From Azolla caroliniana (taxonomy: Eukaryota > Polypodiophyta), in NCBI GenBank assembly GCA_043228905.1, contig JBHGNT010000016.1:8494001-8558000 (forward strand): a stretch of DNA of 64,000 bases, given 5' to 3'. The translations under genes were made by a program, and so were the position numbers. Shown here one piece after another: positions 31,171 through 44,189 of the stretch. The notes under the pieces were generated by a model. That model was not told where the DNA came from. It saw only the letters and a list, made by a program, of their open reading frames with translations, and ran no database searches. Numbering within the stretch: position 1 is the first letter of the stretch; each line of letters opens with the position of its first letter.

Positions 31171-34100
31171 TCACATTTCTTCAGCATCTCCCAAGACCTC
31201 TCCGCTCGCGGCAAAAGAAAGATGTGGAACAAAACCTCTGCCTCCGAACATCGGGCGCATATATGCATTATCAAATTTTCTCCAGGTGCGGTGCACAGAA
31301 GACAATGCTGCTTTCCTCCATATTGTTAGAAATTTTCCCCTTGAGTTATTGTTCTCTTCAGCTGACGTGTCTTTCCACAAGAGAGGAGCCTGTGTGTCTG
31401 AACTAAACGAGTCTTTCGGACTTGATGGTTCAGAATTGTCGATGAACGACCTGAGATGTGGGGGAAGGATCCTCTGCACTAATGGTTTGGTAAGGAATCC
31501 AAAGACCTTCAGAAGCAGCAGAGTTGAAACAAAAACAGAAAAGTTAATAGAATGATCCTGCTTTACAAATGAATAAATAATTCTATGCCTCTATAATGTG
31601 ACATGAATGCTTAAACACAGAGAAGCAACAATTCAAGAGGAATTATAGAAAAAAAGACTGTTCTAATAAACCAAATCACAAACACATGCATATATGCTTA
31701 ACCTGAATATATTGTTCTGAACATATGCATAACCTGAATGTATTCTTACCAGCATATGCATAACCTGAATGTATTGTTATGAGCATATGCATAACCTGAC
31801 CATATACATAACCTGAATGCATTGTTATGAGCATACACATAACCTGAACGTATTGTTATGAGCATATGCTTAACCTGAAGTTCTATTTTCCTAGACCTGA
31901 AGGCCTTCAATCATGACAAATATGACCACACAATAGCAAGAAACAAACAGCATGCTGAGCATATAGAAAAAAAGACTGCTCTAATAAACCAAAATCACAA
32001 ACACGTGCATATATGCTTAACCTGAATATATTGTTCTGAACATATGCATAACCTGAATGTATTCTTACTAGCATATGCATAACCTGAATGTATTGTTATG
32101 AGCATATGCATAACCTGACCATATACATAACCTGAATGCATTATTATGAGCATACACATAACCTGAACGTATTGTTATGAGCATATGCTTAACCTGAAGT
32201 TCTATTTTCCTGGACCTGAAGGCCTTCAATCATGACAAATATGACCACACAATAGCAAGAAACAAACAGCATGCTGAGCATATAGAAAAAAAGACTGTTC
32301 TAATAAACCAAAATCACAAACACATGCATATATGCTTAACCTGAATATATTGTTCTGAACATATGCATAACCTGAATGTATTCTTACTAGCATATGCATA
32401 ACCTGAATGTATTGTTATGACCATATGCATAACCTGACCATATACAGAACCTGAATGCATTGTTATGAGCATACACATAACCTGAACGTATTGTTATGAG
32501 CATATGCATAACCTGAAGTTCTATTTTCCTGAACCTGAAGGTCTTCAATCATGACAAATATGACCACACAATAGCAAGAAACAAACAGCATGCTGAGCAT
32601 GTGAAATATACGGTATCTAAACTTACCACTGTACTGAAAAGCACAACAATTATGGTGCTTGTGATCATTGTTGCATTGATTGAGCTTGTACCTGTGAACT
32701 GCAAGACAAAACCCATGCATGCTTAGGACAAACTACCATTTCCGACATTACATACAAGACTTGAGAACACAACCTTATTATAGGCCAAGGCAATAGAAAC
32801 AGCCCCTCTCATTAGACCAGCCCACCAGATAATTACCTATATAGAAGAGTAAAAAGTGATTTTCAATTGTAATGTTCAAATGTTTTTAAAGATATATCAA
32901 TGTCACAAAGAAACGCCACAATAGCCTATTGACACCCAATAATGATTACATTTTATAATGTTTCTCATCTTGAAGATATACCAAAAAAAGCAAGAAATAG
33001 AAGCAACACAGAAAAAACCAACAAATACACCACAATCGCTTATCCCACTAAAGAGAACCATAAAACGATAATCTATCTACCTGTTTTCCAGCACTAATCT
33101 TGGTACGGGGACCTTGTTGCAGTAGGTTCGACAAAGCAGATAAGGGAAATACAAACGCTGCCCTTCCAAGCAATACAACAAACATCAGTGTTGCAGAAAG
33201 TCCAGCAGAAGTGGCAGCACTACATATCATAAATGCTCAGTTCTAATCAACTCTACATATTGAAGTTCATGGTAAATTTTTGGAAAAGAAACCATCATTT
33301 TTTATTAAACAGATCTTACCTTACATCTGATCTACTCCACTTGTCTTTATCAAGAGCATCCATCCCAACATAAAGGAATATGAAGGTTTCAGCGATGAAT
33401 GACAGTGTTGCGAATGTGTGCCTGTAGCCATGCCATAAACAACTTAAATATGTTCATAAAAAATCTATTACTCCTCAGAGAATGTTTTTGCACTAACCTT
33501 GTTGTTATCTTTGAGCTTTCTGTTACATTATGCCATGTGTAGTGAGACATAACAATTCCACAGAAAAAAACAGTAAGAATCCCACTGAGGGAAAGCAGCT
33601 GCAAGTACACACATGTTAGCAGGGGAACCACATACCAGACCTCTTGAAAATGAGTAAATAAGTGTGCATGTGTGTGTTTAACAAATTCACCTCAGCAATC
33701 ATGTAAGAAAAGTAAGCCATCAAAATCATTATTGCTATCTCTCGATCAGTTGAATGCCTGCAAATACATGGATTGACTCAAACAAGATAAATACCCAATC
33801 CCACAATTTAAATTGTCCTACTCCTTAAACTCATCCTTGCTATAATGATGTAACTTTTTTGGGACAACCATAAACTCATCCTTCCTGGAATGGTGTAACT
33901 TTTCAAGGTACGTTGCTACTTCCACAAGTTGCTGTACTAGTTCCCAGTGCCCATACTAAATTCATGCCTGAAATTTTACGCATAATAGCCCACACTATTT
34001 TATAACTATTTAAGTCTGATCATAATCCTTTGCAACAATTTCCCAAGGAGTAGACAAATCATAAGACCAAATTTTCCATCGGTCAGGTCATGCAAAAGCC

Positions 34101-37100
34101 ATCATAAGCCACCAGTGAACTGGAGCTTAAGATGGCTTTTCTTAGTACTGAGTTGAAGATAGAAATCTATTACCAAGATCAACATGAATTTTGATGTCAA
34201 CAAATATAAGGTTTCAGAATTTATATACATTAGGTTCTGAGAGTTTTTTCAGTGATAGATACAAAACAAAAATGCCTGCGTGAGAAATGCAAATATCATA
34301 TGGTGAAAAGATTACCTCCCAAAATATAATTTTTTTATTATATAGGCACTCGCAAGGCCAACCTGCATAAAAGAACAGTTCTGTTTACTTGAACACAGTA
34401 CCATGATTACAGAATTTCAAGTAAAAGCACAAAACTTCCTTGCACATGTTCACTTACAAGAATTCCCATGATTGTACTCAAGATATAAAGATATATGAAC
34501 TCTCCCAAGATTTGTAGGATGGTAAACACATTAATCTCTGTCAAGTCAATATTTTCAACTGCTCGAAACAGCACAATAGATGTAGCATCATTAACCACAC
34601 CTTCACCAAATACAAGGCTATAAAGCAAGGGTGTCTCATCTTGACTAAGAACCTGGATTTAGAATTAGAATATTAATATGCCAATGTAGACCAATCATTT
34701 TCTCAAGGATTAGTTGATGTCAACTGGAGTTGAGCCCAATAAATTATTTACCTGTAAAGTACACACTGAATCTGTTGCAGAAAATATAACCCCAAGAGCT
34801 ATCAACAAGAAAACAACAGGAAACAAAAGCCCAAATTTAGCATTCAACAAGAAATTGACTGCTTAAGACGAAAACAAAAAAAATACATTTTCTTTTCTCA
34901 CCCATGTAATCTCGAACTTCCAATCCTTCAACATTGAGTAGTGGAAATATTAGCCTGCAACCTGGAAAAATAATTAATTCATATAAGGTCTTGTGGTAGA
35001 GCTGTAGCTTTATGAAATATACTTAGGTGGTAAGGATTTTTTATTTGATTCAAATATTCCTTATATCCAAAAAAATCTGTAAACAAATTTGGAACAGAGG
35101 AATAATATATACCTCCAGCAATGATCCCAAAAGAAATGAAGACTCCTATAATTCCAAAAAGCACTATGGCCGCAAAATTTTCAAAAAAACGTTTCTTCTT
35201 AACTTGGAACCTGTAATAAGAATATTTTATATGAAAACCTTTCATATCCAGATAACTTAAACTGCAGAACCCATAAAAATATCCTATAGTTTTTAAATAG
35301 ATGTAACTTGCATATATATTTGAGAGACAAAGGGTCGCATACTTTTGTCAAAAAGTACATAGTGTTTATTGAGAGGAGATCAAACCAAAACACTAAAGAA
35401 AATAATGAAAGCTTAGTTCCATTAAGAGGCATCAGGAAAACTTCACGGATATTTCATAGATTTCCAGAAATTGAACTAAGCCTCATATGGGATGTAGCTT
35501 GGATAACAACCTGCCGTTCTTTAACACAGTAGAATGTATCTAGAGACATTTTCACCCAAAGATTCTCCCTCTTCTCTGAAAATGGAATATAATAAGTTTT
35601 GGAGGTTGTGCATATTCTTTACAATCCTGGCAATTTCAGCAAAAGCTTCTATATTTCTTATGAGTGTCGTAGGTTACAACACATTTCTGATACACCTTAT
35701 CAGCATCTGATGTGATCATTCGTTAGAAAAGAGATATTTTGCGTGTTGTCTGATTTAAAGATATTATTTATAATAAAGACACATGTAATGACAGTTCTAT
35801 GTTTTAAACTTTGGGCCTTTTAGGATTTTAATACTATAAATTTGTATATCCGATCAGAAATTCTGCACTTTGTCATGGCCGTACCCTCTACAACTAATTC
35901 TAAAGGCTAATATTAATAGTTTCATGGTAGAATAAGTGGGGAAATGGTTAACTTAGATGTTCGGACAAAACCATAAGGACCTATGATGCATGGCAATGTG
36001 TGGTCATTTGAGAGCCTAAGAAGTCAAGCTATATAAAAGGAGCTAGCTACCTCCTTCAGGATGGTATCTCATAGACGATGTCAAGAATCTATTAGTGCGG
36101 TAAAGCTCTCATTATTTGGATCCGTATTCATCTTGACTCCAAGGTATAATACGATGACCACATTTGGTTGAAGATATGTTAATGGGGTTTTGTATTTGTA
36201 TCTTTTACTTCGTTCAAGGGTGTTTGGTGAGGTTCAGCACCCTTAACCATTCTTTTTCTTTCTTTCATTTATTGCAGTGAGGTTCAGCACCCTTAACCAT
36301 TCTCTTTCTTTCATTTATTTCTTACAGTAGTATTGAATCATAATAATAACTTCTCTCTACCATATCTTGGATTTTCTGATCATCCAATCCATCGAAATCT
36401 TTTCACCCATCCAATGATGAACAGCTCAATACTTTGGGTTTCTATATTAAATAATTGTGACTTGTATGGGGAGCATAATAAACTTGAGTAGTAATATTTG
36501 GTGTTAGGTTCACTGGCATAAAGCTGTGTTATTCATACAACACCTAGAAGGCAGATCAAAGACTCACATGGTCAGGCCAGTAACTTTACCTTACCATAAT
36601 TCAGTTTGTTCACATGCAGGATTTTGCATATGCGGTTCTCTTAGAAGAGGATATGTGAGTTCACTCTTAAATTGGTGCTCATAATTCCCATAAGTAACTG
36701 ATGACTGTAGTCCATATGGGTATGATCTTCTGCAAATGTCGTTACCTCAGACACTCTTTAAATACCTTACAGTTGAAGGTTAGGAATCCCATTTCTGTAG
36801 TGGCATGCATACCCATGGAATTGTGTTTGTAAAGAGAATCCAATACCCATAGAAATGGCATGTTTTATAACCCAAACAAAAAAGAGGACAATTATGTCAC
36901 TGCCTAAATACTATATATGGGTATAATTGCTCTTGCATAGAGCATAAACTTGGCATGATCTATCCACATAAGTATATTGGCAGATATGAACAATTCTGTC
37001 ACATTCCACATTAGAATATTACCAGATATGACAATCCAAAACAGGGATTATATTTTACTATTGCACAAGCCAGCAAATAGTTATATGGTGCAAAAGATAA

Positions 37101-40100
37101 CCAAATAGCTTACAAAGTTTAATACCAATACCGGTAAGAATCATTATGCATTTCATATATACCCTTATTTAAACTGGCCCATTGTCAAAAGATTGACTAC
37201 TAAAGCAAAAAAAGTAAAGAAAGAGTTTACCCTGCATTGAAGATGATGGGTGGTAACAGGTATATGAAGAAAATCTCCTCATCAAACTCTAGGAGGAGAG
37301 AATTACTGCCCTGGGTACAAAGCAAAACGAGGACACCTGTACACACACCCTTTGTAACAAACAGAGATAATATTAACTGTTGAAGGTAGCAGGTAAAAGA
37401 GGATAGATTTAACTTCTAAGTTATTCTGCTGTGATGCAGAAGGTTGGTTGAGAACATTATGTAATCAGAGAAAATAATGTTTTTTTATCACAAACAGAGA
37501 TCAAAGTTGGCCAATATTAGTACTTTTGGTCCTACTTTTGAAAGTAAGAACAAGATTGAGAACATTATGTAGCCAGAAAAGAAAGGGCATTCTTACAGAA
37601 AGAGATAGAAACCATTCAAGACCTATAAAACGAAATCTAGAAACAAAAAGGACTAGGTTAGCTTCAAATAATTGTCATATGCATAGTTCAAAGTCATTTA
37701 AGCAAAAAGTCATAAATACGTCATCCTTTTGTGATTTGTATTAAATGGAAGATTGAGTGCATTATGTGGCCAAATGATTGTTTCTCTTATTATGCAGAAA
37801 ATTGGCATCGCATAAACAGAATAAATACATTCTTTTTCTTTCATATAATCCAGAAGATTGAGAGCATTATGGAGCCAGAACTGTAATGTTTTATTTTCCT
37901 ATTACATAGAAAACTGAGATCATTATGTAACCAAGAAAAAGAAGCATATTTTTTTCAGCTTTACTGCAGAAGGTTGAGAGAATTATACATCATGAGGAGG
38001 CCAAGAGGTTTGTTTTGGTATCACCTATGTGTAATAATGGACTTGGTAGAAGAATGAAAAGAGAGGACAGTTGAGATGCAGAGAAAACAAAGAAGGAGAG
38101 GGAGATGATTACACAGGGTTTTCGAGTCCCCTAATAATCTATCGTAACTGGCAAGGGTAATACGTTTTGTTAGAATGTAATTAAAGGGAACCTAAGCTAG
38201 TCCACAATAGCCAAGAGACCTATATATCTCTTAGAAACTCTTGAGAGAGTTTTCAGATGAAAGGCTTTTACACCCAGAATTCTTGGTGCTATATACATGT
38301 ACACCCATCTAACCAATAGACATTAGGCTCTTTTTAATGCCAGGATCATATCTGACATTACAATCTTTTGAATGCCTATAATCAAAGCATCTTGTGGCCT
38401 TTCCTAACAAAATATTAGCATGCAGCATAGACTTTCCTTGGTTCCTGTTTCTTTGTTCTGCACTATATTTTCTGTTGCTTCTTTCAGCATTAGAAGAGCC
38501 ACTGCTCTCACCTCTGACCTTCCTTACCGTCTCTTCAATCAAGATAGAGCCTTTAGCCCCATCAAATATAAAAAATGAGACTACCATCAAAGGTTTTCAT
38601 GCATGAATCCAACGACTAATTCACTATGCTAGTAAAGTGGTAATGTGCTCATCGGCAACCTTTGACTGTGGCACAAACACTAGCTTGCTCATTAAATACA
38701 CTTGATTTCCACATGTGGAGTTTTCATATGCTTCTCTTAGCTTTTCTCAAAAATCATAATCACATTCCTTAAGAAATAGGATGCCATACATCCTAACCTT
38801 CCACGAACCAAAGCTTGTGCCATCAAATCTTTTGATCTCATATAGTTATTCCTAAATACGTGGAGGTAGCTAAGAAACAAGTACAATGACAAGGAATCAA
38901 ACTTGTACAATCTACAATCAAAGAAGAATGGATGAGGCATGTGAGACGACTCAATGTGATTCAGTGCATCCTTGAGCCATGAAATGCCAACCCCAAGCAA
39001 ATACAATTTATACCAAGCTTAGATATAGCAAGAAAAAAGCAACCTCATTCACCAAATATCACAAAGCAAAAAACAGACCACTAAATCTCAGGATATTACA
39101 ATTTCTTAATGAAGTAAGAGGACATGTCTTCCTCAAAAATTAAGTGATGTGGGTATGGAACAAGCACGCAAGGAAGTTGTTTGCTCCAATGGTCATGTTG
39201 TTACAAAAGGCAATGCTATCGAATAGGGATTCACAGCCTATCAGACGGCAGCATCAAAGCTACAGATTGCAATTTGGAACTGCGATGGATCACTTTGGAC
39301 ACACCCATGAAGAATGGAAGGGGTCATAGCTTGAGACATTCCCCCATTACAAAGATGCACCAGGCCACAGAAGGTCTACTTTGAGTTGAGGACTTCCAAT
39401 GGAGATTTGCATACATGACACATTACATCATGAGGGTTTGGCGGAATCATACTTCTCTTCTTATGAGCCTTACATCTGCACCAACAGGTAGTGGAGTAGG
39501 ATATAGAAGAAAAATACATATGGATTCGGCACAAGCTCTCAGAGCAAGACCCTTATCACAAGAGATGAAGAGATGAAGAAGCAAACAATGGGAATCAAGG
39601 AACTAAGATACGCAAGGAAACTGAATCACAGTATGTTGTCCTATCTGAGAGCATTATGCAGTGTTCAATGCTGGACAGAATTTCTGACATGAGACTTCTC
39701 AATGCAAGGAAGCAAAATGTTCAATGTGATATTTATGACTTGGAAAACCTAGAGATGACGCATTTGATACCTTCCAAGAGCTCACGAGCTTGTAGGAGCT
39801 CAACTGATTCAGGACCAATCATCATGAGATATATCAAACATCTATTAGTGCTCGGATATCAACATCTCCTAGTTAGCTATAAAAAGGATTTTACCATCTG
39901 AACTCAACCACACCCTTCAATCTACTACACTCCATACCTCTACCATCAATAGTTCCAAGGAGCATACCCCGAAATCAATGGTATGGCAATGAGTGTAAAG
40001 AGATGTATCAGCAACTTCATGCAAATGTAAGTTTGGGGAGGTTACACAACAAATATTTGGCAAGCAAATGAGAACGCTCATGCATCATAAAAGGGTTTAG

Positions 40101-41933
40101 ACCACCTTCCCATGCAAAGACTTGACCTTCACCTCAAACCAGGTGGAGAAGCCCATTTGACACCTTCAACACGTACAATCATCTGAACACACAACAGTAC
40201 AAGGTGAGCACCTCATATATGCGGTAAGCACACTTGCCCCTATCCTCACACACATGTTCAATAGGAAGATGATCGAAGGCCTTCACAAATATGCCTCTCT
40301 AATTGTCAAGATACCCTCTCCAACAAGGGAACTATCTGACTCTCATGATTGCCCACGCACTGACCAAACACTCATGGAGTGGTGAGTGAAGCAGAGGTCA
40401 ACAGATATGCCAAGGTCGAAGAAGTACAAGCCCAAGGCCAAATAGGATTTAGGATATTCTCCTCTAGGACTGATCAAATCCTTACATTAGGTTGTTTCAT
40501 GGACCAAGCAAAGGCAAAAAACTAGATTGTATGTATGCTTTTCAGATTTTCCACAACGGCTTTGATATTGCACAAACATAGTGCCTCATACAAAGATGCA
40601 CTCTAACATTATGTGCAGGGCACATGCACTTTTTGAGCAAGTGTTGGAATGAGATAGATGTCCACAAAGGACATAGGCAGTCATCACAACCAAGATAGAT
40701 GTCCACTCTACGCTCTTCAAACCCTATATCACTAAGGTAGAGAATAACACTGCGCATGGAGGCAGCAAGGGAATCAGTATCTTAAGTACACTTGTTCATA
40801 TTTTTCTTTACACTGATGATATAATCTTGGTCTCTGAATCTCATGCAAGTCTACAATTTCATCCCAATGCTCCAGATGGTTTTTTCAGCAATTCACTTAC
40901 AAGCTATCCGCCCCCCATCAGGACAGCAAGTTGAAGTGCGGGATTCCTGTGCCTATCTAGGAGCTGGGTACTTTTTTATAACCAAAGTTCACTCGAGGCT
41001 ATGCAGCTCTGGTTATTCTAAAACGACAATGCCACTAAACACACTTCTAGGAGCCTCATACCAAAGAACGGTTATTTGAAACCATGTCTGCCAGCCCACT
41101 GTATGGTGCAGCAACATAGGCCTCGAGCCTCTCTATCTGCAAGTGGACACACTAGAGCACCTATTAGTCATGATACACAGCAAAAGCCTCTACCCACACG
41201 AGATCATCCAAGCTAAATTGGGTACAGCCCCATGATGGGGCAAGCATTATTCCAGATAGTGAATCTCATCAACCAGATCTGAATCATGCCACCTCGAAGG
41301 ATTAAGAATTACATACATACATCATTCAAAGCATCATGAAAATGCCAACAGCATACAGAAAAAGATCCCCACTCTTCTCTCTCCTCTCTCTCCCCCCTCT
41401 GTGTGTGTGTGTGTGTGTGTCTGGAGGATATGAAGATATGCAATGAGAACCTACCTGCAGACAAATCACTTACTTATCACATGCATAAGGTAATTCGCGA
41501 GAAATATGATCATTTGTTAGACCAGCATGATAACGTGAGTGTCATACTCAACTTTCCACCAACAAGGGTGAGCGCATATGTGCGTGCATTATTTTCACAT
41601 CCGGAGTTTTTACAGCATGTTAGTAACCCGCCTTCTTAGGAAGGAGCCACATACAAACATACAATATGATATGTTGATTTGGCTTCATCATGAACGATAA
41701 AGTATCTATTCTATTTGGTAAAGAGAATGTACCAGGATTAAGGCTGAGATGGATTCATTCATCCATTTATTCTCTTCAAGGAGGTGACCGATGATCATAC
41801 AGATACACAGAAGAACCACCATGAGGGTGATGGAGATAACCAGGCTTTGATCGGCATCACTCTTTAGAGAAAACCCAGACTCGGGGAATCTCATCTTACT
41901 GCTTCCCAGCAGAGATGCAAGGTTAGACACCAT
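31171..41933 (-). CDS. NHX: Class-I NHX-type vacuolar Na+(K+)/H+ antiporter, 14 coding exons, 548 aa
   Basis: CPA1-family antiporter that exchanges cytosolic Na+ or K+ for vacuolar H+ across the tonoplast, for salt tolerance, K+ and pH balance. Exons: 41,733-41,933; 37,231-37,349; 35,113-35,210; 34,902-34,961; 34,752-34,798; 34,458-34,652; 34,316-34,362; 33,691-33,757; 33,498-33,598; 33,320-33,421; 33,081-33,219; 32,774-32,836; 32,627-32,698; 31,171-31,506. All introns are GT-AG and the phases agree, giving 1,647 bp with one stop. Key motifs: amiloride-site FFIYLLPPI at residues 94-102; VFGEGVVNDATS with Asn-Asp at 196-197; TVFFCGIVMSHYTWHNVTES; LGRAAFVFPLS; WWAGLMRGAVSIALAYNK; C-terminal FDNAYMRPMFGGRGFVP. 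About 10-12 hydrophobic segments and a soluble tail. Length fits class I (about 540 aa). The exon-2 acceptor was chosen at 37,350 rather than 37,337 because it keeps frame and restores GVCTG. Confidence 0.94.
31640..32600. repeat. Three tandem units of about 320 bp in the last NHX intron
   Basis: Units start at the AGAAAAAAAGACTG block near 31,647, 31,965 and 32,284. Inside each unit, about 30-bp sub-repeats of the form GCATAACCTGAATGTATTGTTATGA occur several times. They fill most of the 1,120-bp intron between exons 13 and 14. Confidence 0.9.
35211..37230 (-). other. NHX intron 2 (2.0 kb), no gene seen
   Basis: AT-rich. The only structure noticed is a short duplication at about 36,228-36,320 (GAGGTTCAGCACCCTTAACC twice). 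No coding evidence. Confidence 0.7.
38330..38590 (-). pseudogene. Copia gag scrap in NHX intron 1
   Basis: Minus-strand frame with ILIEETVRKVRGESSGSSNA, then a basic stretch and CFDYRHSKDCN. This resembles the end of a copia gag (the E-R-R-K...GESSGSS region before the zinc knuckle), with the knuckle damaged. No other copia domain is found nearby. Confidence 0.45.
39100..41330 (+). pseudogene. LINE ORF2 remnant inside NHX intron 1, antisense to the gene
   Basis: Plus-strand pieces in order: RTDQILTLGCFMDQAKA (RT finger region) near 40,465-40,515, FLYTDDIILVSESHASLQ with the catalytic A/TDD block near 40,806-40,860, and LEPLYLQVDTLEHLLVM with YPHEIIQAKLG near 41,117-41,225, which is akin to the LINE at 29,850-29,950. 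Upstream open frames near 39,144-39,900 are probably the older amino part but show no firm motif. Many stops. It sits wholly within the 4.4-kb intron 37,350-41,732 and explains much of its length. Confidence 0.7.
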
Positions 41934-42560
41934 TCCTGAGATAGAAAAATGAAAGAGAAAGAAATATATGGGGATGAAGATTCTTGGCTCGATTTTATGT
42001 TCAACAATCTTCTTTTGTCATCAAACTTATTATTCTGCTTCAAAAGTAGTAGTAGTGGTAGTAGTATTATTATACTTTCTCTCTTTCTCTTTCGTTTCTT
42101 CAAATTTATTCTTCTTCTTTCTTCAGAATCCTTCTTCCTTCATCATGAAACTTCGAAGATCAGATGATGGCTAAGGGAAGCTTTTTCTCCTTCAAAATGG
42201 GGATGCTTTAACGAAGCCTTGGAAAGCGAGATGGATAGCTTGAAGCTTTCTTATATGCTTCGGCTCATTCTGCTGCTGCACTACTGCCGTGCTGCTTATT
42301 ACAAGGAAGGAAGGAAGCTATGTCGGCTCCGTCTGTGTGGCTGCGTCGATCGGATCTGTCAGAAACAGAGAGAGAAGAAGAAGAAGAAGAAGAAGAAGAA
42401 GAAGAGGCAAAGGAAGGATTCAACAACTCCACTCAAGAGACGTGCAGAGATTATATTTAAAACAGAGAATAATAAATAAATAAATAAGAACGAAAGCAGC
42501 AGAAAAATATGAAAGAAAAGACGGAAGGAAGGAAGGAAGGAAGGAAGAAGAGAAGAGACA
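41934..42560 (-). promoter_or_regulatory. NHX: Probable NHX 5' UTR and promoter-proximal region
   Basis: Upstream of the NHX ATG the minus strand is CT-rich (TTTCTTTCTC near 41,945-41,960). It then holds a (CTT)n run of about 33 bp (42,376-42,405) and, further up, AT-rich TTTAAATATAAT near 42,450-42,462, which could be a TATA region. Pyrimidine tracts and CTT repeats are common in plant 5' UTRs. No transcription start can be fixed by eye. Confidence 0.4.
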
Positions 42561-42724
42561 GATATGTATATTCTCAGGAGGTTTTTCCTCTTCACTATGT
42601 ACATTACTGACTCATCATCATCAGACGAATCAAACGAATGCAATGAAAATGAAAATGAATGAATCAGCAGCAGCAATAATAATCAAGATTCTAACATCAT
42701 CATCATCTCATACTCACCTCCCAT

Positions 42725-42855
42725 CATGCCATGGATGGCATGACATGTTTGCCCCCCCCATGACATGGCCCTTTGAGGGCATGCCATGTCATGACTCATG
42801 GCATGGCATAGCCCCGCCCCATGAGGGCATGTCATGCATGGCATGAGGGCATCTT
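42725..42855. repeat. CATG/GGCATG palindrome cluster
   Basis: Many overlapping copies of ATGGCATG, ATGCCATG, ATGTCATG and GAGGGCATG on both strands within 130 bp, able to fold on itself. Non-coding. Confidence 0.75.
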
Positions 42856-42893
42856 CTCTCTTTCTCCCTCTCTCTCTCTCTCTCTTAGTTGTT

Positions 42894-42894
42894 C

Positions 42895-42930
<36 letters not shown>

Positions 42931-43320
42931 GCTAATTTAGCTCATTCGTTGATATTAATTATGTATTTCGAGTTTATGTTACCTTCTTCTGTCTTGTTTT
43001 TGCTTGTACTCATTTCATTTTGGATTTCTTCCTCGTTTATGTTTTACCTTCTTCTGTCTTTTTTTTGCTTGTACTCATTTCATTTTGGATTTCTTTCTCT
43101 TCTTCTTCGTCTTTTTCTTTTGTTTTTTTGCTTTTCACCATTTCCGACAATTTATTTATTTACTTAATTCATTTATTTATGCATTAACGGTTGCTCAGAG
43201 TTAAGTGACAAGTAATCTAACCAAATTCCCCCAGCCTTTCTATCTCTTTTAAGTGTAGATGCACATACACACACACACATATATATACATATATGGTATA
43301 TATATATATATATATAATTA
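42894..43320. repeat. Low-complexity block: (ATT)n, a duplicated 62-bp unit, (CA)n/(TA)n
   Basis: (TTA)n at 42,894-42,930. The unit with TTGCTTGTACTCATTTCATT is present twice (about 42,985 and 43,050), period about 62 bp. (CA)n and (TA)n runs at 43,265-43,316. No gene. Confidence 0.85.
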
Positions 43321-43329
43321 TCCTTTATA

Positions 43330-43480
43330 AGATCCGTGGGAGGCTAATTGAGATCTATGAGACAGGGCGTCAAAGCCCATGGCCAGGATCGAACTTGGAC
43401 CTCTCAAATCTTCTGGCTTTGATGCTACAATGTGCATAAACCACCAAGCCAATAGCCCAAGAGACAAATGCTCTTGTCGG
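43330..43480 (-). mobile_element. tRNA-derived SINE
   Basis: Minus strand shows a Pol III A box TGGCTTGGTGG (43,441-43,451) and a B box close to consensus, AGTTCGATCC (43,386-43,395), about 50 bp apart as in tRNA genes. No complete tRNA cloverleaf forms, so it is a tRNA-like head rather than a tRNA gene. The body continues to about 43,330 and is followed by TA-rich DNA. Plant SINEs have this design. The target duplication was not identified. Confidence 0.7.
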
Positions 43481-44189
43481 AGCATCATTATCCCATGGCT
43501 GATCTCACTCCCCTCTCTTTACTTTCATAAAGATTCTTCCAAGCATTTCACTACACACACATCACTGTCGTTTGAATGCTCGCTCTTTTTTGACCGAATG
43601 TGGGATGCGGATCATTCCCTTTTTCTTTACCTTTACACCAAAGTAGTGTAATATATGTAAACAGTGAGAGATATTGTAACAAAAAAGAACCCATCTTGTC
43701 CCTACTCCTACAATAATAGTGACAGGATTATTTGACAACGTAATCAACACTTCTAAGATACTTGAAATAAAGGCAACTCCTTGGAGATAAGGCGTCAATA
43801 GGGCTTTCCAAACGCTTCCGACTTGGGTCCAATCCATCCCTCAACACATTCCTCTCGCCATGGTAGTGCCCTTGCTCTCAATCTCCCCCCCCCATAGTAG
43901 GCAAAAATGTTTTACTTTCATACCCATGGATAATATTTGACCCCCGAGGACGATAATACAACCCCCCCCCCCCCACCCCCCCTCATGCACAATTACATTA
44001 TGAAAAGAGTATAGTTTCACATACCAATTAACCAAATAAAATATTCCCATTTGTTCCATTAAAAAACATAGTTCACTTTACCTTATTTATAGAAATGTCA
44101 TTAAACCCCTAGAATGCTTTACATCTCGACCATTTGCTTCCAAGATGAAAAAAAGATCAAGAAAGTACATATATAATTGCAAATGTCTT
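43481..44189. other. No gene recognised; poly-C tract
   Basis: Contains an almost pure run of C at about 43,962-43,982 and otherwise AT-rich sequence. Short frames show no domain. Confidence 0.6.

Noticed and set aside
31640-32600. CRISPR-like array in the regularly spaced repeats
   Set aside because: The host is a plant, the repeats are diverged at two nested scales, and there are no spacers or cas genes.
41403-41639. Possible small gene starting with a Val-Cys repeat
   Set aside because: The start is a GT microsatellite inside NHX intron 1 and the rest matches no family I know.
43386-43455. A functional tRNA gene on the minus strand
   Set aside because: Good Pol III boxes, but no complete cloverleaf; a SINE head fits better.
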